Source: CAVVJA01 sp963801715
Lineage (GTDB): Bacteria > Actinomycetota > Actinomycetes > Mycobacteriales > Jatrophihabitantaceae
Direction of reading: 5' to 3'
Assembly: GCA_963801715.1 (NCBI GenBank)
Contig: CAWDGB010000007.1
Span: forward strand, 62,001-126,000
Length of the DNA stretch: 64,000 bases
The notes beneath the pieces are model-generated. The model did not search any database. It worked only from the letters and a program-made list of their open reading frames with translations, and was not told the DNA's origin. Position numbers and translations under genes: made by a program. Positions 17,334 through 25,866 of this stretch are shown in pieces (the stretch's first letter is position 1; each line of letters opens with the position of its first letter).

Positions 17334-18104
17334 TCAGCCGTCGGTCTCTCGATAGTCGACGACGTATCGCACTCGGTCGGCTCGAGCGTGGCGGCGCACG
17401 TATAGCAGCGGGACGCGTTGTGCGTCGGCGGTGAGGCCGTCACGCACGAGGATCGGCGATCCGGTGCGTATGCCGAGGCGTTCAGCCACCTCGGCCACGG
17501 CCGGTTCGGCCTGGAACGCGCGCCAAAGCGTGACCAGTTCGCCGACCTGGTCGAGGATGACTCCGTATAACCCGTCGTTCTCACGCCAGTGTCTCCTGAT
17601 CCCCTTCACGCGCTGCTGCGTGACCCAGGCGTTGGTGTGAAGCCAGGGTTCTCCGTCGATGGCCAAGGAACTGGACACGAGGCAGAGCTTGCCGGTATCC
17701 CGCAGCTCACTCGGCACACCCTGAGCTGGGTGATCCATGACGACGTCAAGCAGGATCTCCCGATAGTGCTGGCCGGCCGCTCGCAATTGATGCTCGAGGT
17801 TCGGCGTGAACGACTCACGATTGAGCGGCACCGAAATCGGCAAGTGCGTACGGTGCGGCGCGACAAACGTGCCGGAGCCTTTTCGCGCGACGGCAACGCC
17901 CTCACGGGCTAGCTCCTCCAGTGCGCGCCGCGCAGTGAGCCGATGAACGCCGAACCGTTCCGCGAACTCTGCTTCGCTTGGTAGCCGATCGCCTGGACCG
18001 TAGATCCCGTCAGCGATCATCTGGCGGATGCGCTCCCGCGCCATCTCGTATAGCGGGGTAGCGTTCGCTGCTTCCGGCACGCCGCCCAGCGTAGGTCCCG
18101 GCAA
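17334..18104 (-). CDS. GntR/HutC-family regulator with UTRA domain
   Basis: 256 residues. The N-terminal winged helix-turn-helix reads ERIRQMIADGIYGPGDRLPSE followed by RFGVHRLTARRALEELAREG; the rest is a UTRA ligand-binding domain ending LLYVRRHARADRVRYV. Possible starts are TTG 18104 and GTG 18080. It is convergent with the Rieske oxygenase gene and is the closest regulator, so it may control it. The AT-rich TATATATA near 16046 would be a candidate site, by inference only. Confidence 0.9.
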   Translation of the reverse strand: MPGPTLGGVPEAANATPLYEMARERIRQMIADGIYGPGDRLPSEAEFAERFGVHRLTARRALEELAREGVAVARKGSGTFVAPHRTHLPISVPLNRESFTPNLEHQLRAAGQHYREILLDVVMDHPAQGVPSELRDTGKLCLVSSSLAIDGEPWLHTNAWVTQQRVKGIRRHWRENDGLYGVILDQVGELVTLWRAFQAEPAVAEVAERLGIRTGSPILVRDGLTADAQRVPLLYVRRHARADRVRYVVDYRETDG

Positions 18105-18302
18105 AAGTCGTACGACTCAGTGTGTCGTGGTCGGTGCGTTGCGAAGTGTCGGAGCGCTTCTTCGGCGCGCTGGATGAGTCGACCAAGTCGACGTTGGGTG
18201 GTGATGCCGGTACCGCGGACTCGGGTGCGATCAGTTCGGCGAAGTCCCTACGCCGTTCGTCAGGGTAGCCTGACAGATGTGGGTAAGGATAGAAGCCCGT
18301 GG

Positions 18303-19016
18303 ATGGACGGTCGGCGGGCCTGGTCGCGGTTGAAAGGCTGGTATCAGGACACGCCGTCGGCCGTGCCGGGCCATCCTGACGATGGGGAGAGCGCCCTCAA
18401 CGCGTTGGCGGATGTGGGGCAGGTCCGTCGCCTGCTGGACCAAGCTGAGCTCGTTGCGGTTCGGACGGCGCGGCGGCACGGCAAGTCGTGGGCGGAGATC
18501 GCCACCCGGTTGGGCGTGGCCCGGCAATCGGCGTGGGAGCGTTGGCGGGATCTGGACGAGACAGATGAGGTGTCGACACGCGGCCGTGCCGCTGCCGGCG
18601 ATGACGTGTCGGACGCCGCGGCGGGAACCGCGGTCGATCGCGCCGCGCGCGCTCTCGCACGGTCGGGGGAGATCGAGCGGGCAGCGCTGGAGCGTCGTCG
18701 GCGCTCATCAGTGGTGGTGCCGAATGTCGTTGGAATGTCGTGGGACGACGCCCGTCATGCATTGCTGGATGCCGGGCTGGTAGCGGTCGGGCCGGATCCC
18801 GACGGTCCACCGCTTACGGTGCTCGGCTGGCCCCATGCCGTGGTGACGGACCAAAGTCCCGAGTCCGGGGCAAAGGTGCCTGCCGGCACGATGGTCACGC
18901 TGTGGATCGAACGCGGCGGCGGCTCCGGAGTCCGAGAGCCGCGACGCCCCATCCCGCGGCCTAGCAAGGGCCGGGCGATGAACGACGATCCGTTGGATGA
19001 CGCTGTGGGTTCCTAG
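18303..19016 (+). CDS. Soluble protein with HTH-like region and PASTA domain
   Basis: About 237 residues. The N-terminal half has RRLLDQAELVAVRTARRHGKSWAEIATRLGV-type sequence, a helix-turn-helix seen in actinobacterial proteins, then an Asp/Ala-rich linker. The second half is one PASTA domain: VVVPNVVGMSWDDARHALLDAGL, then VTDQSPESGAKVPAGTMVTLW. No signal peptide or membrane helix is present, so this PASTA domain should be cytoplasmic, unlike those of penicillin-binding proteins and Ser/Thr kinases. GTG 18279 is another possible start; neither has a strong ribosome-binding site. Confidence 0.8.
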   Translation: MDGRRAWSRLKGWYQDTPSAVPGHPDDGESALNALADVGQVRRLLDQAELVAVRTARRHGKSWAEIATRLGVARQSAWERWRDLDETDEVSTRGRAAAGDDVSDAAAGTAVDRAARALARSGEIERAALERRRRSSVVVPNVVGMSWDDARHALLDAGLVAVGPDPDGPPLTVLGWPHAVVTDQSPESGAKVPAGTMVTLWIERGGGSGVREPRRPIPRPSKGRAMNDDPLDDAVGS

Positions 19017-19079
19017 CATCCCTCCCAGCGCCGATATCGATGGTCGCTCGATTGTGCAGGCAAAGGTCGTTCGAGGCCA

Positions 19080-19451
19080 TTACCGCAGCGGCCCGCGCAG
19101 CAGGTCGGCAAGTACGGCGGCGTGACTGATGTTGACGCTTTTGGTGGCTGTCAGCAGAATCACCGGCCCCGTCTCGGCCACCTCGCGGAGGTGCTCGATG
19201 GCAGCGGCTCGCAAGGGCTGGCTGAGCTCTGCTCGGTAGCGGCGGGCGAACTCCTCGAAATGCTCCGGATCGTGGCCGTACCAACGCCGCAGCTCGGTAC
19301 TCGGAGCTACGTCCTTGCACCACTCGTCCAGGTGCGCCTCGTCTTTCCGGAGCCCACGCGGCCATATCCGGTCCACGAGCACCCGAGTGCCGACGCCGGC
19401 GCGGGGGTCGTACACACGGGAGACTGTTATGTGCGGCTGTCCGGTTGACAT
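19080..19451 (-). CDS. DUF488 family protein (YeaO-like)
   Basis: 123 residues with the family signature YDPRAGVGTRVLVDRIWPRGLRKDEAHLDEW in two parts, WYGHDP and VILLTATKSVNISHA. The role of DUF488 proteins is unknown; they are cytoplasmic and usually encoded alone. A strong AAGGAGG site lies just before the ATG at 19451. In most relatives the penultimate segment reads TAA/TKD..SHA; here it is TATKSVNISHA, a mild variation. Confidence 0.9.
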   Translation of the reverse strand: MSTGQPHITVSRVYDPRAGVGTRVLVDRIWPRGLRKDEAHLDEWCKDVAPSTELRRWYGHDPEHFEEFARRYRAELSQPLRAAAIEHLREVAETGPVILLTATKSVNISHAAVLADLLRGPLR

Positions 19452-19496
19452 CGTTGCCTCCTTCGCTCCAGCTTGTCACTCACGCAGCTCTGGATC

Positions 19497-19558
19497 GTTG
19501 ATCTTGGACCTGCGACCGTGGGACGACCGTGGGACGACGATAAGTCGAAGATCATCAG
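19497..19558. repeat. Dispersed palindromic repeat, copy A
   Basis: GTTGATCTTGGAC and GTCGAAGATCATC are complementary ends around a centre that contains an 11-base tandem duplication (ACCGTGGGACG twice). Copies B (23799) and C (38579) share the ends. Confidence 0.6.
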
Positions 19559-19628
19559 CGGGAGCCGTCGGGAGGCGCGGCCTCGCGTACGGCGCCGATC
19601 GGTGGCCGAGGTGAGCCCGCGAACGTCT

Positions 19629-19766
19629 CCGGGCCTCGCCGCGGGTGGCACAGCACACGGTTACGTGGGCACCGTGCTCTGCGGCCAGGGCGATGGCCGA
19701 CCCGGCGCCAAACGTTTCGTCGTCGGGGTGCGCGACAGTGACGAGCAGCCGGGCCGCTTCGGTCAT
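19629..19766 (-). pseudogene. PIG-L deacetylase, 5' fragment
   Basis: ARLLVTVAHPDDETFGAG is the metal-binding start of PIG-L/LmbE N-acetylglucosamine deacetylases (AHPDDE motif), continuing to VTVCCATRGEA. After about 46 codons similarity ends, and palindromic repeat copy A lies just beyond. The ATG overlaps the stop of the upstream alpha/beta-hydrolase gene, so the two once formed an operon. Confidence 0.7.
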
Positions 19767-20557
19767 TCCACGCCTGCGAGGAAATCGTTTATGGCCGAGG
19801 CAGTTTCCGCCGGGACTTCCAGGCACGGGAAGTGGCTGTTCGCGTGCAGGCGTTGAACGTGAAACCACCCGTGCTCGGCCGCGAAGGCTTGCTGAGCGGA
19901 CAGGTACGAGTCATCGCGCGGTTGCGCGTACAGGTGTGCCGTCGGGCATGGTGGGCCGCTTGCCGCAAGCGCGGCGAATTCGGCGAGCGGCGTGGGTTGG
20001 GCGGCGAACGACCGGAGGATCTCCCGGCCGGCACGGGACCACATGGGGAAACCGTAAGCGCTCATCGAGTCGACATACCGGAGCACGTCGGGACTATCGA
20101 CTCCGGCGCTCCACAGACCGAACAGCTGTGCTCGCGTCGCCGACCACTCCTGGGGGTCCTGCAGGGCTTGCAGCGCCCCAGCGAAGCCGGACGGAGTGCC
20201 AAGAGGCATCCAGTCCAGCAGCACGACCGCAGGTATCCGCTCCGGCCCGAGCCTGCGTCGCAGTTCAAGCGCAACCCACCCGGCGTGAGACAGCGCTACT
20301 GGCACAACGTGGTCCAGCCGCAGGTCATGGATGAGCTCGATCGCATCCTCGATCAACTCGGCTGTGCCAAAGTCGACGTCCGTGCCGGGTGAGTCGCCAT
20401 GACCGCGCCAGTCGACCGACACCGAGCGGCGCGTCTCGGCCGTGCGGGCCAGCAACGGGGAGAAGACTTCGCGCCCGCCACACCACCCGGGCAGGTACAA
20501 CAGGGTTGATTCTCCCGTCCCGGAGTCGGTGTACGCCATCGTCGTCCTGGATCGCAT
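19763..20557 (-). CDS. Alpha/beta hydrolase
   Basis: 264 residues. Strand-turn motifs fit the fold: LLYLPGWCGG (oxyanion region), VDWRGHGDS, then a nucleophile-elbow position reading VALSHAGWVAL, where the usual G-x-S-x-G is S-H-A-G; the Ser is present but the first Gly is Leu-Ser. HFPCLEVP near the end supplies the catalytic His. ATG 20557 follows AGGAGGT at ideal spacing. It is divergent from the PadR-type regulator, whose two operators cover the shared promoter region, so repression by it is likely. Confidence 0.85.
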   Translation of the reverse strand: MRSRTTMAYTDSGTGESTLLYLPGWCGGREVFSPLLARTAETRRSVSVDWRGHGDSPGTDVDFGTAELIEDAIELIHDLRLDHVVPVALSHAGWVALELRRRLGPERIPAVVLLDWMPLGTPSGFAGALQALQDPQEWSATRAQLFGLWSAGVDSPDVLRYVDSMSAYGFPMWSRAGREILRSFAAQPTPLAEFAALAASGPPCPTAHLYAQPRDDSYLSAQQAFAAEHGWFHVQRLHANSHFPCLEVPAETASAINDFLAGVE

Positions 20558-20574
20558 CGTTGACCTCCTAGTCG

Positions 20575-20619
20575 ATACTGCAGGATGCAGTATCGGCACT
20601 ATACTGCACTGTGCAGTAT
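20575..20619. promoter_or_regulatory. Tandem PadR operators
   Basis: Two 19-base sites, ATACTGCAGGATGCAGTAT (20575-20593) and ATACTGCACTGTGCAGTAT (20601-20619), with centres 26 bases apart. They lie between the divergent hydrolase and PadR genes; the second ends nine bases before the PadR ATG. Confidence 0.8.
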
Positions 20620-20628
20620 CGTCAAGAC

Positions 20629-21249
20629 ATGCCGGAGACGAAGCCCACCCACACGTCCTATGCCGTCCTCGGACTGCTCGCCGTCCGCTCCTGGACCACT
20701 TACGAGTTGGCCCGGCAATCCGAGCGGAGCCTCCGATGGTTTTTCCCGAGAGCCGAGCGTGCCGTGTACCAGGAGGCCAAGCGGCTGGTCGCGCTTGGCT
20801 GGGCCCGGGCGAATAAGACCTCCACCGGGCGACGAACCAGCACCGTCTACCGCATCACCCCTGTTGGGCGCGAGGCCTTGCGCGGCTGGCTCGCCGAGCC
20901 CAGCGAACCCACGCACATCGAATCCGAGGCCGCGCTCAAGGTGTTCTTCGCCGATCAAGCCGGCACGACCGAATTGCGGGCGACGATCACCGGAATCCGT
21001 CATGACGCGGCCAGCGCCCTCGAGCGGCTCGGCGCAATGGCGGCCGGCGAACACGAATTCCCAGATCGAACCCCAACGAACGTGCTCTCAATGCGACTGG
21101 TCACCGACCTCCACGAGACGCTGTACCGCTGGGCTGAGTGGGCCGACACGGCCGTCAACGTGCTCGAGAAGGTCGATCGGGGAGCAATTCAGCGGCAGAC
21201 CCAAGACGTGTTGCACGCCATCAGCGCCTCGAGAGCGGGACTCCGTTAG
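20629..21249 (+). CDS. PadR-family transcriptional regulator
   Basis: 206 residues. N-terminal PadR winged helix-turn-helix: TSYAVLGLLAVRSWTTYELARQ, RAVYQEAKRLVALGW and a wing TSTGRRTSTVYRITPVGREAL; the C-terminal part is the Vir_act_alpha_C-like helical dimer region. ATG 20629 is preferred over an in-frame GTG at 20611 that lies inside the operator. The short leader suggests a near-leaderless transcript. The tandem palindromes upstream imply autoregulation and control of the divergent hydrolase, and perhaps of the VOC gene downstream. Confidence 0.92.
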   Translation: MPETKPTHTSYAVLGLLAVRSWTTYELARQSERSLRWFFPRAERAVYQEAKRLVALGWARANKTSTGRRTSTVYRITPVGREALRGWLAEPSEPTHIESEAALKVFFADQAGTTELRATITGIRHDAASALERLGAMAAGEHEFPDRTPTNVLSMRLVTDLHETLYRWAEWADTAVNVLEKVDRGAIQRQTQDVLHAISASRAGLR

Positions 21250-21326
21250 CAGACAATCGCGGTCGTTCTTGGCCGTGCCGTTAATGGGCTGGCGCGTTGT
21301 CAGAGGTGGAGGGCAGGATCGTCGAC

Positions 21327-22040
21327 ATGACAGTGACGGGACGTTTGGAATTGGTCGCGTTCGACGCGCCGAACATCGACCGGATTGCCTCTTTCTACGC
21401 CGAGCTGGCTGGCTGGGAGATCGCCCGGCGGGAATCCGACTGGATCACAGTACGAACGGGAGACGGCCAGGAGGTGGCGTTCCAGTTGGCCCCTGACCAT
21501 CTGGCACCGCAGTGGCCGGGGCAGGAGCGCCCGCAACAGTTTCACCTTGACCTGCAGGTCGATGACAATGAGGCGGCGGCCGAGCGGGCGGTTGGCCTCG
21601 GCGCAACCCGGCTCGCCGACGGCCCGAACTGGATCACGCTGGCCGATCCGGCCGGCCACCCGTTCGACTTGTGCCAAAAGGACGGAGTCGGCCCGGGGAT
21701 GCATCTGCTCGCGGTGACCATCGACGCGCCGGATGCGGCGGCGCTGGCTCGCTTCTACGCCGACCTGCTGGGCATGGAGGTCACCTACGACGGGCCGGAG
21801 GGCGCATTCATCACCGCAGACGGCAAGAGCATGCTCTTTCAGCAGGTCACCGGATACAACCCGCCGCGGTGGCCAGACCCGGCCTACCCGCAGCAGGCAC
21901 ATCTTGACATCATCGTCGACGACCTCGACACCGGCGAGGCACGAGCCCTGCAGTTGGGCGCGTCGCGGTTGAGCGGAGGTGGCAAGACGTTTCGGGTCTT
22001 TGCCGACCCGGCCGGCCACCCGTTCTGCCTCACCGTGTAG
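21327..22040 (+). CDS. Two-domain VOC family protein
   Basis: 237 residues made of two VOC modules: residues 1-118 (LVAFDAPNIDRIASFYAELAGW ... WITLADPAGHPFDLC) and 119-237 (LLAVTIDAPDAAALARFYADLLG ... FRVFADPAGHPFCLTV). Each module has the HLDL/HLDI and DPAGHPF elements typical of Glyoxalase-like proteins. A weak AGGAT precedes ATG 21327; the upstream in-frame GTG is possible. It follows the PadR gene by 77 bases and may be part of the same control unit. Substrate unknown. Confidence 0.9.
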   Translation: MTVTGRLELVAFDAPNIDRIASFYAELAGWEIARRESDWITVRTGDGQEVAFQLAPDHLAPQWPGQERPQQFHLDLQVDDNEAAAERAVGLGATRLADGPNWITLADPAGHPFDLCQKDGVGPGMHLLAVTIDAPDAAALARFYADLLGMEVTYDGPEGAFITADGKSMLFQQVTGYNPPRWPDPAYPQQAHLDIIVDDLDTGEARALQLGASRLSGGGKTFRVFADPAGHPFCLTV

Positions 22041-22189
22041 AGCAGCTGGGCTGTCGACCGGCTCGACGAGTGTGGGCGGCGGCCCGGAGGTCGTACGCAG
22101 ACTGGTCACGAGCAGGTCGAGATGGCGGTGGGACACGCGATCGTTGACGGGTTGGGCATCGCTGTGACCGCGTTGCGCGGTCCAGCTGG

Positions 22190-22714
22190 TCACGGCAGTG
22201 TCGCGAGTGGCCACAGCTCACCGGTGGCGCTGTCGATGAGTGCGGCCCGGTTCAGCCGAGCATGGAGCGGCAGCACGTCATAGACCGCAGCGGCGAGAAT
22301 CGGCAGCTGCGCCAAAGGGGCTCGCGGTGCGAGCGAGCAGTGCGGGAGCCACCGACCAGGCACGTAGTGTTGGTGCAGCTCAGCGCCGGTGGCGGTAACG
22401 GCGGTGACAGTGCGCTCCTGCCGGGTGATCAGGTCGGCGGCGACCCCGGCGAGCAGCCACGCTCGGCCGCGGCGGAAGAGGCCGAGGCCGTCGAAATTGA
22501 CTTCCACGGACTCGCCGGCGTTGAGCTCGCCGAGCGCGACAGTCACGCTGGCGAGATCCCAGGAACGCAGCACGGCGTACGACAAGTGCGGCACATGGCG
22601 ACCGTGAGTATGCGAGCGCAGGCTCGGCACGCCGAGCGTCTCCAGCTGGTCCCACAGTGCACGGATCGCCCGTTCGCCTCTGGCGTCGAACAACAAGCAC
22701 ACTGCCAACGCCAC
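22190..22714 (-). CDS. 2'-5' RNA ligase superfamily protein
   Basis: 174 residues. The two H-x-T/S signature positions of the LigT/2H fold are present as PHLSYAVL and PHCSLAPR, spaced as in the family. These proteins act as cyclic phosphodiesterases or RNA ligases; which one applies here is unknown. Start is GTG 22714. No operon partner is obvious. Confidence 0.85.
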   Translation of the reverse strand: MALAVCLLFDARGERAIRALWDQLETLGVPSLRSHTHGRHVPHLSYAVLRSWDLASVTVALGELNAGESVEVNFDGLGLFRRGRAWLLAGVAADLITRQERTVTAVTATGAELHQHYVPGRWLPHCSLAPRAPLAQLPILAAAVYDVLPLHARLNRAALIDSATGELWPLATLP

Positions 22715-22758
22715 GTGATCACCCGCTTATAGTGTCCGCAGAGCCGAATTACGAGTGT

Positions 22759-23415
22759 TCACCGACTCGGTCGCAGCAGCATCGCAGCGGTGACCTGGAC
22801 GTACCAGTTTTCGTAGTCTCGACTGCTCCACTTACGGTCGTGCACGAGCCAGAGGTATATGCGCGAGTCCATGTGCGTCGCTAGGACGTCGGCGGCCTTG
22901 GTGACGGTCATCCCGCGACGTAGTAGTCGTGAGCCGGCGAGGTGCTCCGCGAACAGCCGCATGCCGTAAACACGTTGCGCGTCAAGGGTATGTAGCAACT
23001 GCCGGATCTCTGGGTCGGCGTCGGCAGCCGCTCGAATCACTTGTTCGACTTCGGCACTGCGTTCGTGGACCAGGCGTAGATGGCGGGCGTACTTCGCGAG
23101 TTTGCGCCGTCCGTCCGGCTCGGCTTGTACGGCGAGGATGTCCGGCCGGTCCCGGATGGGGATCGGGGTCTCGTCACCGGCGATAGCGACGTCCATGACC
23201 CGCTGCAGCAGAGTGGCTTTGCCACCTACTGCCGTGTAGACGGTCTGCACTGCGACCCCGGCGTGATCGGCGATGTCGGTCATGGCGGTGGCAGCGAAGC
23301 CACGGGTGAGGAACAGACTGCGGGCCGCGGCGAGGATGCGGCCTCGTGTTACGGCGGCGGCAGCTTGGCGACTGGAAGCGTCATAGCGTCGTCGCGTCTT
23401 GACAAGCTCGCTCAT
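22759..23415 (-). CDS. TetR-family transcriptional regulator
   Basis: 218 residues. Helix-turn-helix: TRGRILAAARSLFLTRGFAATAMTDIADHAGVAVQTVYTAVGGKATLL in consecutive parts, preceded by a basic tail. The C-terminal ligand domain has an aromatic-rich end (LWLVHDRKWSSRDYENWYVQ). ATG 23415 is chosen; an in-frame ATG lies at 23430. It is divergent from the small ABM-like gene at 23471, and the nested palindrome at 23419 lies exactly between them. Confidence 0.92.
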   Translation of the reverse strand: MSELVKTRRRYDASSRQAAAAVTRGRILAAARSLFLTRGFAATAMTDIADHAGVAVQTVYTAVGGKATLLQRVMDVAIAGDETPIPIRDRPDILAVQAEPDGRRKLAKYARHLRLVHERSAEVEQVIRAAADADPEIRQLLHTLDAQRVYGMRLFAEHLAGSRLLRRGMTVTKAADVLATHMDSRIYLWLVHDRKWSSRDYENWYVQVTAAMLLRPSR

Positions 23416-23418
23416 TGA

Positions 23419-23451
23419 GTAGAACCTCATTCTAGTGGAATATCGTTCTAC
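23419..23451. promoter_or_regulatory. TetR operator, nested palindrome
   Basis: GTAGAAC and GTTCTAC form the outer arms, and ATTC-TAGTG-GAAT an inner pair. It lies between divergent start codons at 23415 and 23471, so it likely serves both genes. Confidence 0.65.
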
Positions 23452-23470
23452 GCAATTCTAGGAGGTACGC

Positions 23471-23746
23471 ATGTACGCCTGGTGTCAAGACATGCCCGGT
23501 GTGTCGGCTGAGGACTATGCCGAGCTGATAGCGGATCTGGGCGGGGCCGAAAGGGATGCCGCCGGGCTGGTTGCGCACGTCGCCGGTCCGGTGGCCGGCG
23601 GGTTTCGGATCGTTGATGTCTGGGAGTCAAAAGACGCCGCCGAGCGATTTCACCGCGATGTCATACGACCCGCGGTAGCGCGGGTACACGGTCATCGCGG
23701 GCCGGACGTGCCGGCCGGCTTCCGGATCTTCGACGTCACCGGTTGA
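23471..23746 (+). CDS. Small ABM-like protein, 91 aa
   Basis: The ATG follows CTAGGAGG at good spacing. The pattern FRIVDVWESKDAAERFHRDVIRPA is typical of short dimeric alpha/beta-barrel proteins of the ABM/quinol-monooxygenase type, of which many actinobacterial members have no known role. It is divergent from the TetR-type regulator and shares its operator region, so induction by a TetR ligand is likely. A terminator-like palindromic repeat (copy B) follows at 23799. Confidence 0.8.
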   Translation: MYAWCQDMPGVSAEDYAELIADLGGAERDAAGLVAHVAGPVAGGFRIVDVWESKDAAERFHRDVIRPAVARVHGHRGPDVPAGFRIFDVTG

Positions 23747-23798
23747 ACAAAGTGCCGTGATCGTGGACAACCCCCGTCACCATGTCGGACACGGTCGT

Positions 23799-23841
23799 GA
23801 TCTTGGACTTACTGCCTTCTGGCGACATTAAGTCCAAGATC
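23799..23841. repeat. Dispersed palindromic repeat, copy B
   Basis: GATCTTGGACTTA and TAAGTCCAAGATC are perfect 13-base arms around a 17-base loop. This is the cleanest of three related copies (A at 19497, C at 38579). It sits between convergent genes and could also act as a bidirectional terminator. Confidence 0.75.
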
Positions 23842-24008
23842 ATCGCCGACCGAAGCATTGCCGAGAGACGTAACGAGTCCCTCCAACTAGTCGCAGCCAG
23901 TACACAAGAACCTCAGCCGCGGAACGTCGCTCGACCGACACGCGCAGGATCAGATCCGGCCATGCGGTCAGAGATTGGGCAAGCTTGGCGTCGTTGACCG
24001 CTTGTCAT

Positions 24009-24839
24009 TCAGCGGGTCGCGGTGAGTGTGCCCAGCAGTCCGGGGTGGTCGGTGGTCTTGTTCATGCTTATGGTTGCGCGAGAGCTGATCCGAAGATCGG
24101 CACTAACGACGATATATTGCCTGCCGCCGTCGTTCGACTGGACATAGCCGGACGGCAGGCAAGACCGTATATCCGGTATGTGGTGGGGTTTGAGGTTGAG
24201 GTCTCCGCTGAGCATCGTGGGTACCGCTCGGTCTCGGCCCGGCACCGTAGGGATAGCGGTGTCCAACAGGTAGCGGCACTGCGCAAGTGCCACGGTTGGC
24301 TTGGTGCTGGCCAGATGTGTCGTACAGGCGACGACTTCGCTCGTGTCGAGGCACAGCCAGGCCCGCTCCTCAGGGTCGCTGGTGTCCTGGATCGGGTAGA
24401 TGCCCGCATGGATGGAGTACCCGTCGTCAAGCGAGGGAAACCTCGCCAGCAAACCGATTCCGTACGGCTGCCCGTTGCGGCACTGGAACGCTGCCGCGGT
24501 TCGGCGGTCAGCGGCCGGTTGGAAGGCCGATACGACGTCGCCATCGCGAGCTCCCTCGGACAACACCCGCTCGAGATTGGACACGTCGTCTCGGCACACT
24601 TCGTTGAGGGTGACCAGGTTGGGTCCAACACTGCCGATCACGGCCGCGGCTCTGGCCACCGAGTGGCCCGTGTAGCAACTCGCGATACCGCTATTGCAGA
24701 GGTTCAGCTGAAGCACCCGCAGTCGTACACCCACCGCCGCACTACCGGTGGTCGATCCGGCCAGTACCGCGGCGCAGACCACAGCACATACGCCGACAGC
24801 GATCCACCGCCACAGACCGCCGTGCGACCGAGCAGCCAT
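24009..24839 (-). CDS. Secreted endonuclease/exonuclease/phosphatase-family protein
   Basis: 276 residues. The N-terminus (GGLWRWIAVGVCAVVCAAVLAG) is a signal peptide or anchor. The catalytic domain shows LRVLQLNLCNSG, LVTLNEVCRDD (metal-binding Glu), ACTTHLAS and MLSGDLNLKP (Asp-x-Asn), and ends near DHPGLLGTL (His). These are the usual residues of the DNase I/sphingomyelinase fold, so it is probably an exported nuclease or phosphodiesterase. Four or more Cys in the exported part may form disulfides. Confidence 0.85.
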   Translation of the reverse strand: MAARSHGGLWRWIAVGVCAVVCAAVLAGSTTGSAAVGVRLRVLQLNLCNSGIASCYTGHSVARAAAVIGSVGPNLVTLNEVCRDDVSNLERVLSEGARDGDVVSAFQPAADRRTAAAFQCRNGQPYGIGLLARFPSLDDGYSIHAGIYPIQDTSDPEERAWLCLDTSEVVACTTHLASTKPTVALAQCRYLLDTAIPTVPGRDRAVPTMLSGDLNLKPHHIPDIRSCLPSGYVQSNDGGRQYIVVSADLRISSRATISMNKTTDHPGLLGTLTATR

Positions 24840-24983
24840 CCGATCGCCTACCCATCAGTCGATCCCATCGTATCGACGGGCAGCTAGTTCGGTCGTCTCC
24901 GCCAAGCACAACAAGAAATGAGCACGAACAGACCCGATACCGCCCCGTTAGGCTGACGGCCTAGCGGGTGGAAGGACGACGAC

Positions 24984-25560
24984 GTGACCGATCCCCAGTC
25001 TCAATCGATGACCGATGCCCTGCGCAGTGATCATCACGCGATTGCGGGATGGCTAGCTGACGCTCGGGCGCTCAACCACACGGACGAGGGCGCGGCTCTA
25101 GCGGGAACAAGTTGTCATGAACCTTGTTCGCCATTTCGTTGCCGAGGAGCAGTACCTCTACCCAGAGGTCCGAGACAGCCTCGAGCGCGGAGACCAGATC
25201 GCCGATGAGAACTTCGCCGCGGATCGGGCGGTGGAGGCGAAGCTCAAGCAGCTAGAAGACCCTGATCTTACCGAGCAACGGATGACCGCTTTGTGGGCTG
25301 ACGTTCGCTCGGCGTTCGCAGCCCACATCGAGCGGCAGGACCCCATCTTCGCCGCGCTGGAGTCGGCGTGCTCGGCTGAACGGCTTGCGCACCTTGGCGA
25401 TCAGGTGCTCGGCGCCGAGCAACTCGCGCCCACCCGACCGCGTTCGGTCGCACCGTCCTCGCCTAGCTGGAACAAGGTCGCCAGCCTGGTCGAGGGCTAC
25501 GTTGATCACGTCCGCGACCACTACGCACACCGGGGCGACGATCCGAATCTGATGGCCTGA
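24984..25560 (+). pseudogene. Hemerythrin (HHE) domain protein, frameshifted
   Basis: A diiron-binding four-helix protein split in two frames. The first has ALRSDHHAIAGWLADARALNH; after an indel near 25101 the second continues REQVVMNLVRHFVAEEQYLYP, AAHIERQDPIF and VDHVRDHYAHRG. The His residues of all four helices are therefore still encoded. If translated from the internal ATG at 25117, the product lacks helix one. An ordinary frameshift error in the assembly would restore a normal 190-residue gene. Confidence 0.75.
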
Positions 25561-25597
25561 CGTCGGTTGTTGGCTTTCCCGGAAGGGCTGCGCAATC

Positions 25598-25640
25598 GTC
25601 AGCATATGTTGACGTACTGGCCGCGTCAGCATATGCTGAC
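25598..25640 (+). promoter_or_regulatory. Tandem palindromic operators
   Basis: GTCAGCATATGTTGAC (25598-25613) and the perfect palindrome GTCAGCATATGCTGAC (25625-25640) have centres 27 bases apart. The second ends four bases before the ATG of the small HTH gene, which implies tight autoregulation and a leaderless or very short leader transcript. Confidence 0.75.
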
Positions 25641-25644
25641 GGTC

Positions 25645-25866
25645 ATGGAGACAACCCTCGAGATCGCTGAGGGCGCGGCCAGCAACGACCCGAACGTCGG
25701 GCTGCGAGCGGTGGCGGCGCTGCGGGCGCTGAGCGAACGGTTGGAGATTCTGCAGGTCGAGAGCGCGCGGATGGCGGGCTGGTCCTGGCAGGAGATCGCC
25801 GACCGGCTCGGCGTCACCAAGCAGACCGTGCACCGTAAGTACGGGCGGCGGATCGGGAGACGGTGA
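25645..25866 (+). CDS. Small HTH regulator, 73 aa
   Basis: A short helix-turn-helix protein: VAALRALSERLEILQVESARMAG then WSWQEIADRLGVTKQTVHRKYGRR, which is the complete DNA-binding unit. The palindromes directly upstream are the expected target. The stop overlaps the start of the ClpN gene, so the two proteins are made together; this pairing is widespread in actinobacteria. Confidence 0.88.
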   Translation: METTLEIAEGAASNDPNVGLRAVAALRALSERLEILQVESARMAGWSWQEIADRLGVTKQTVHRKYGRRIGRR

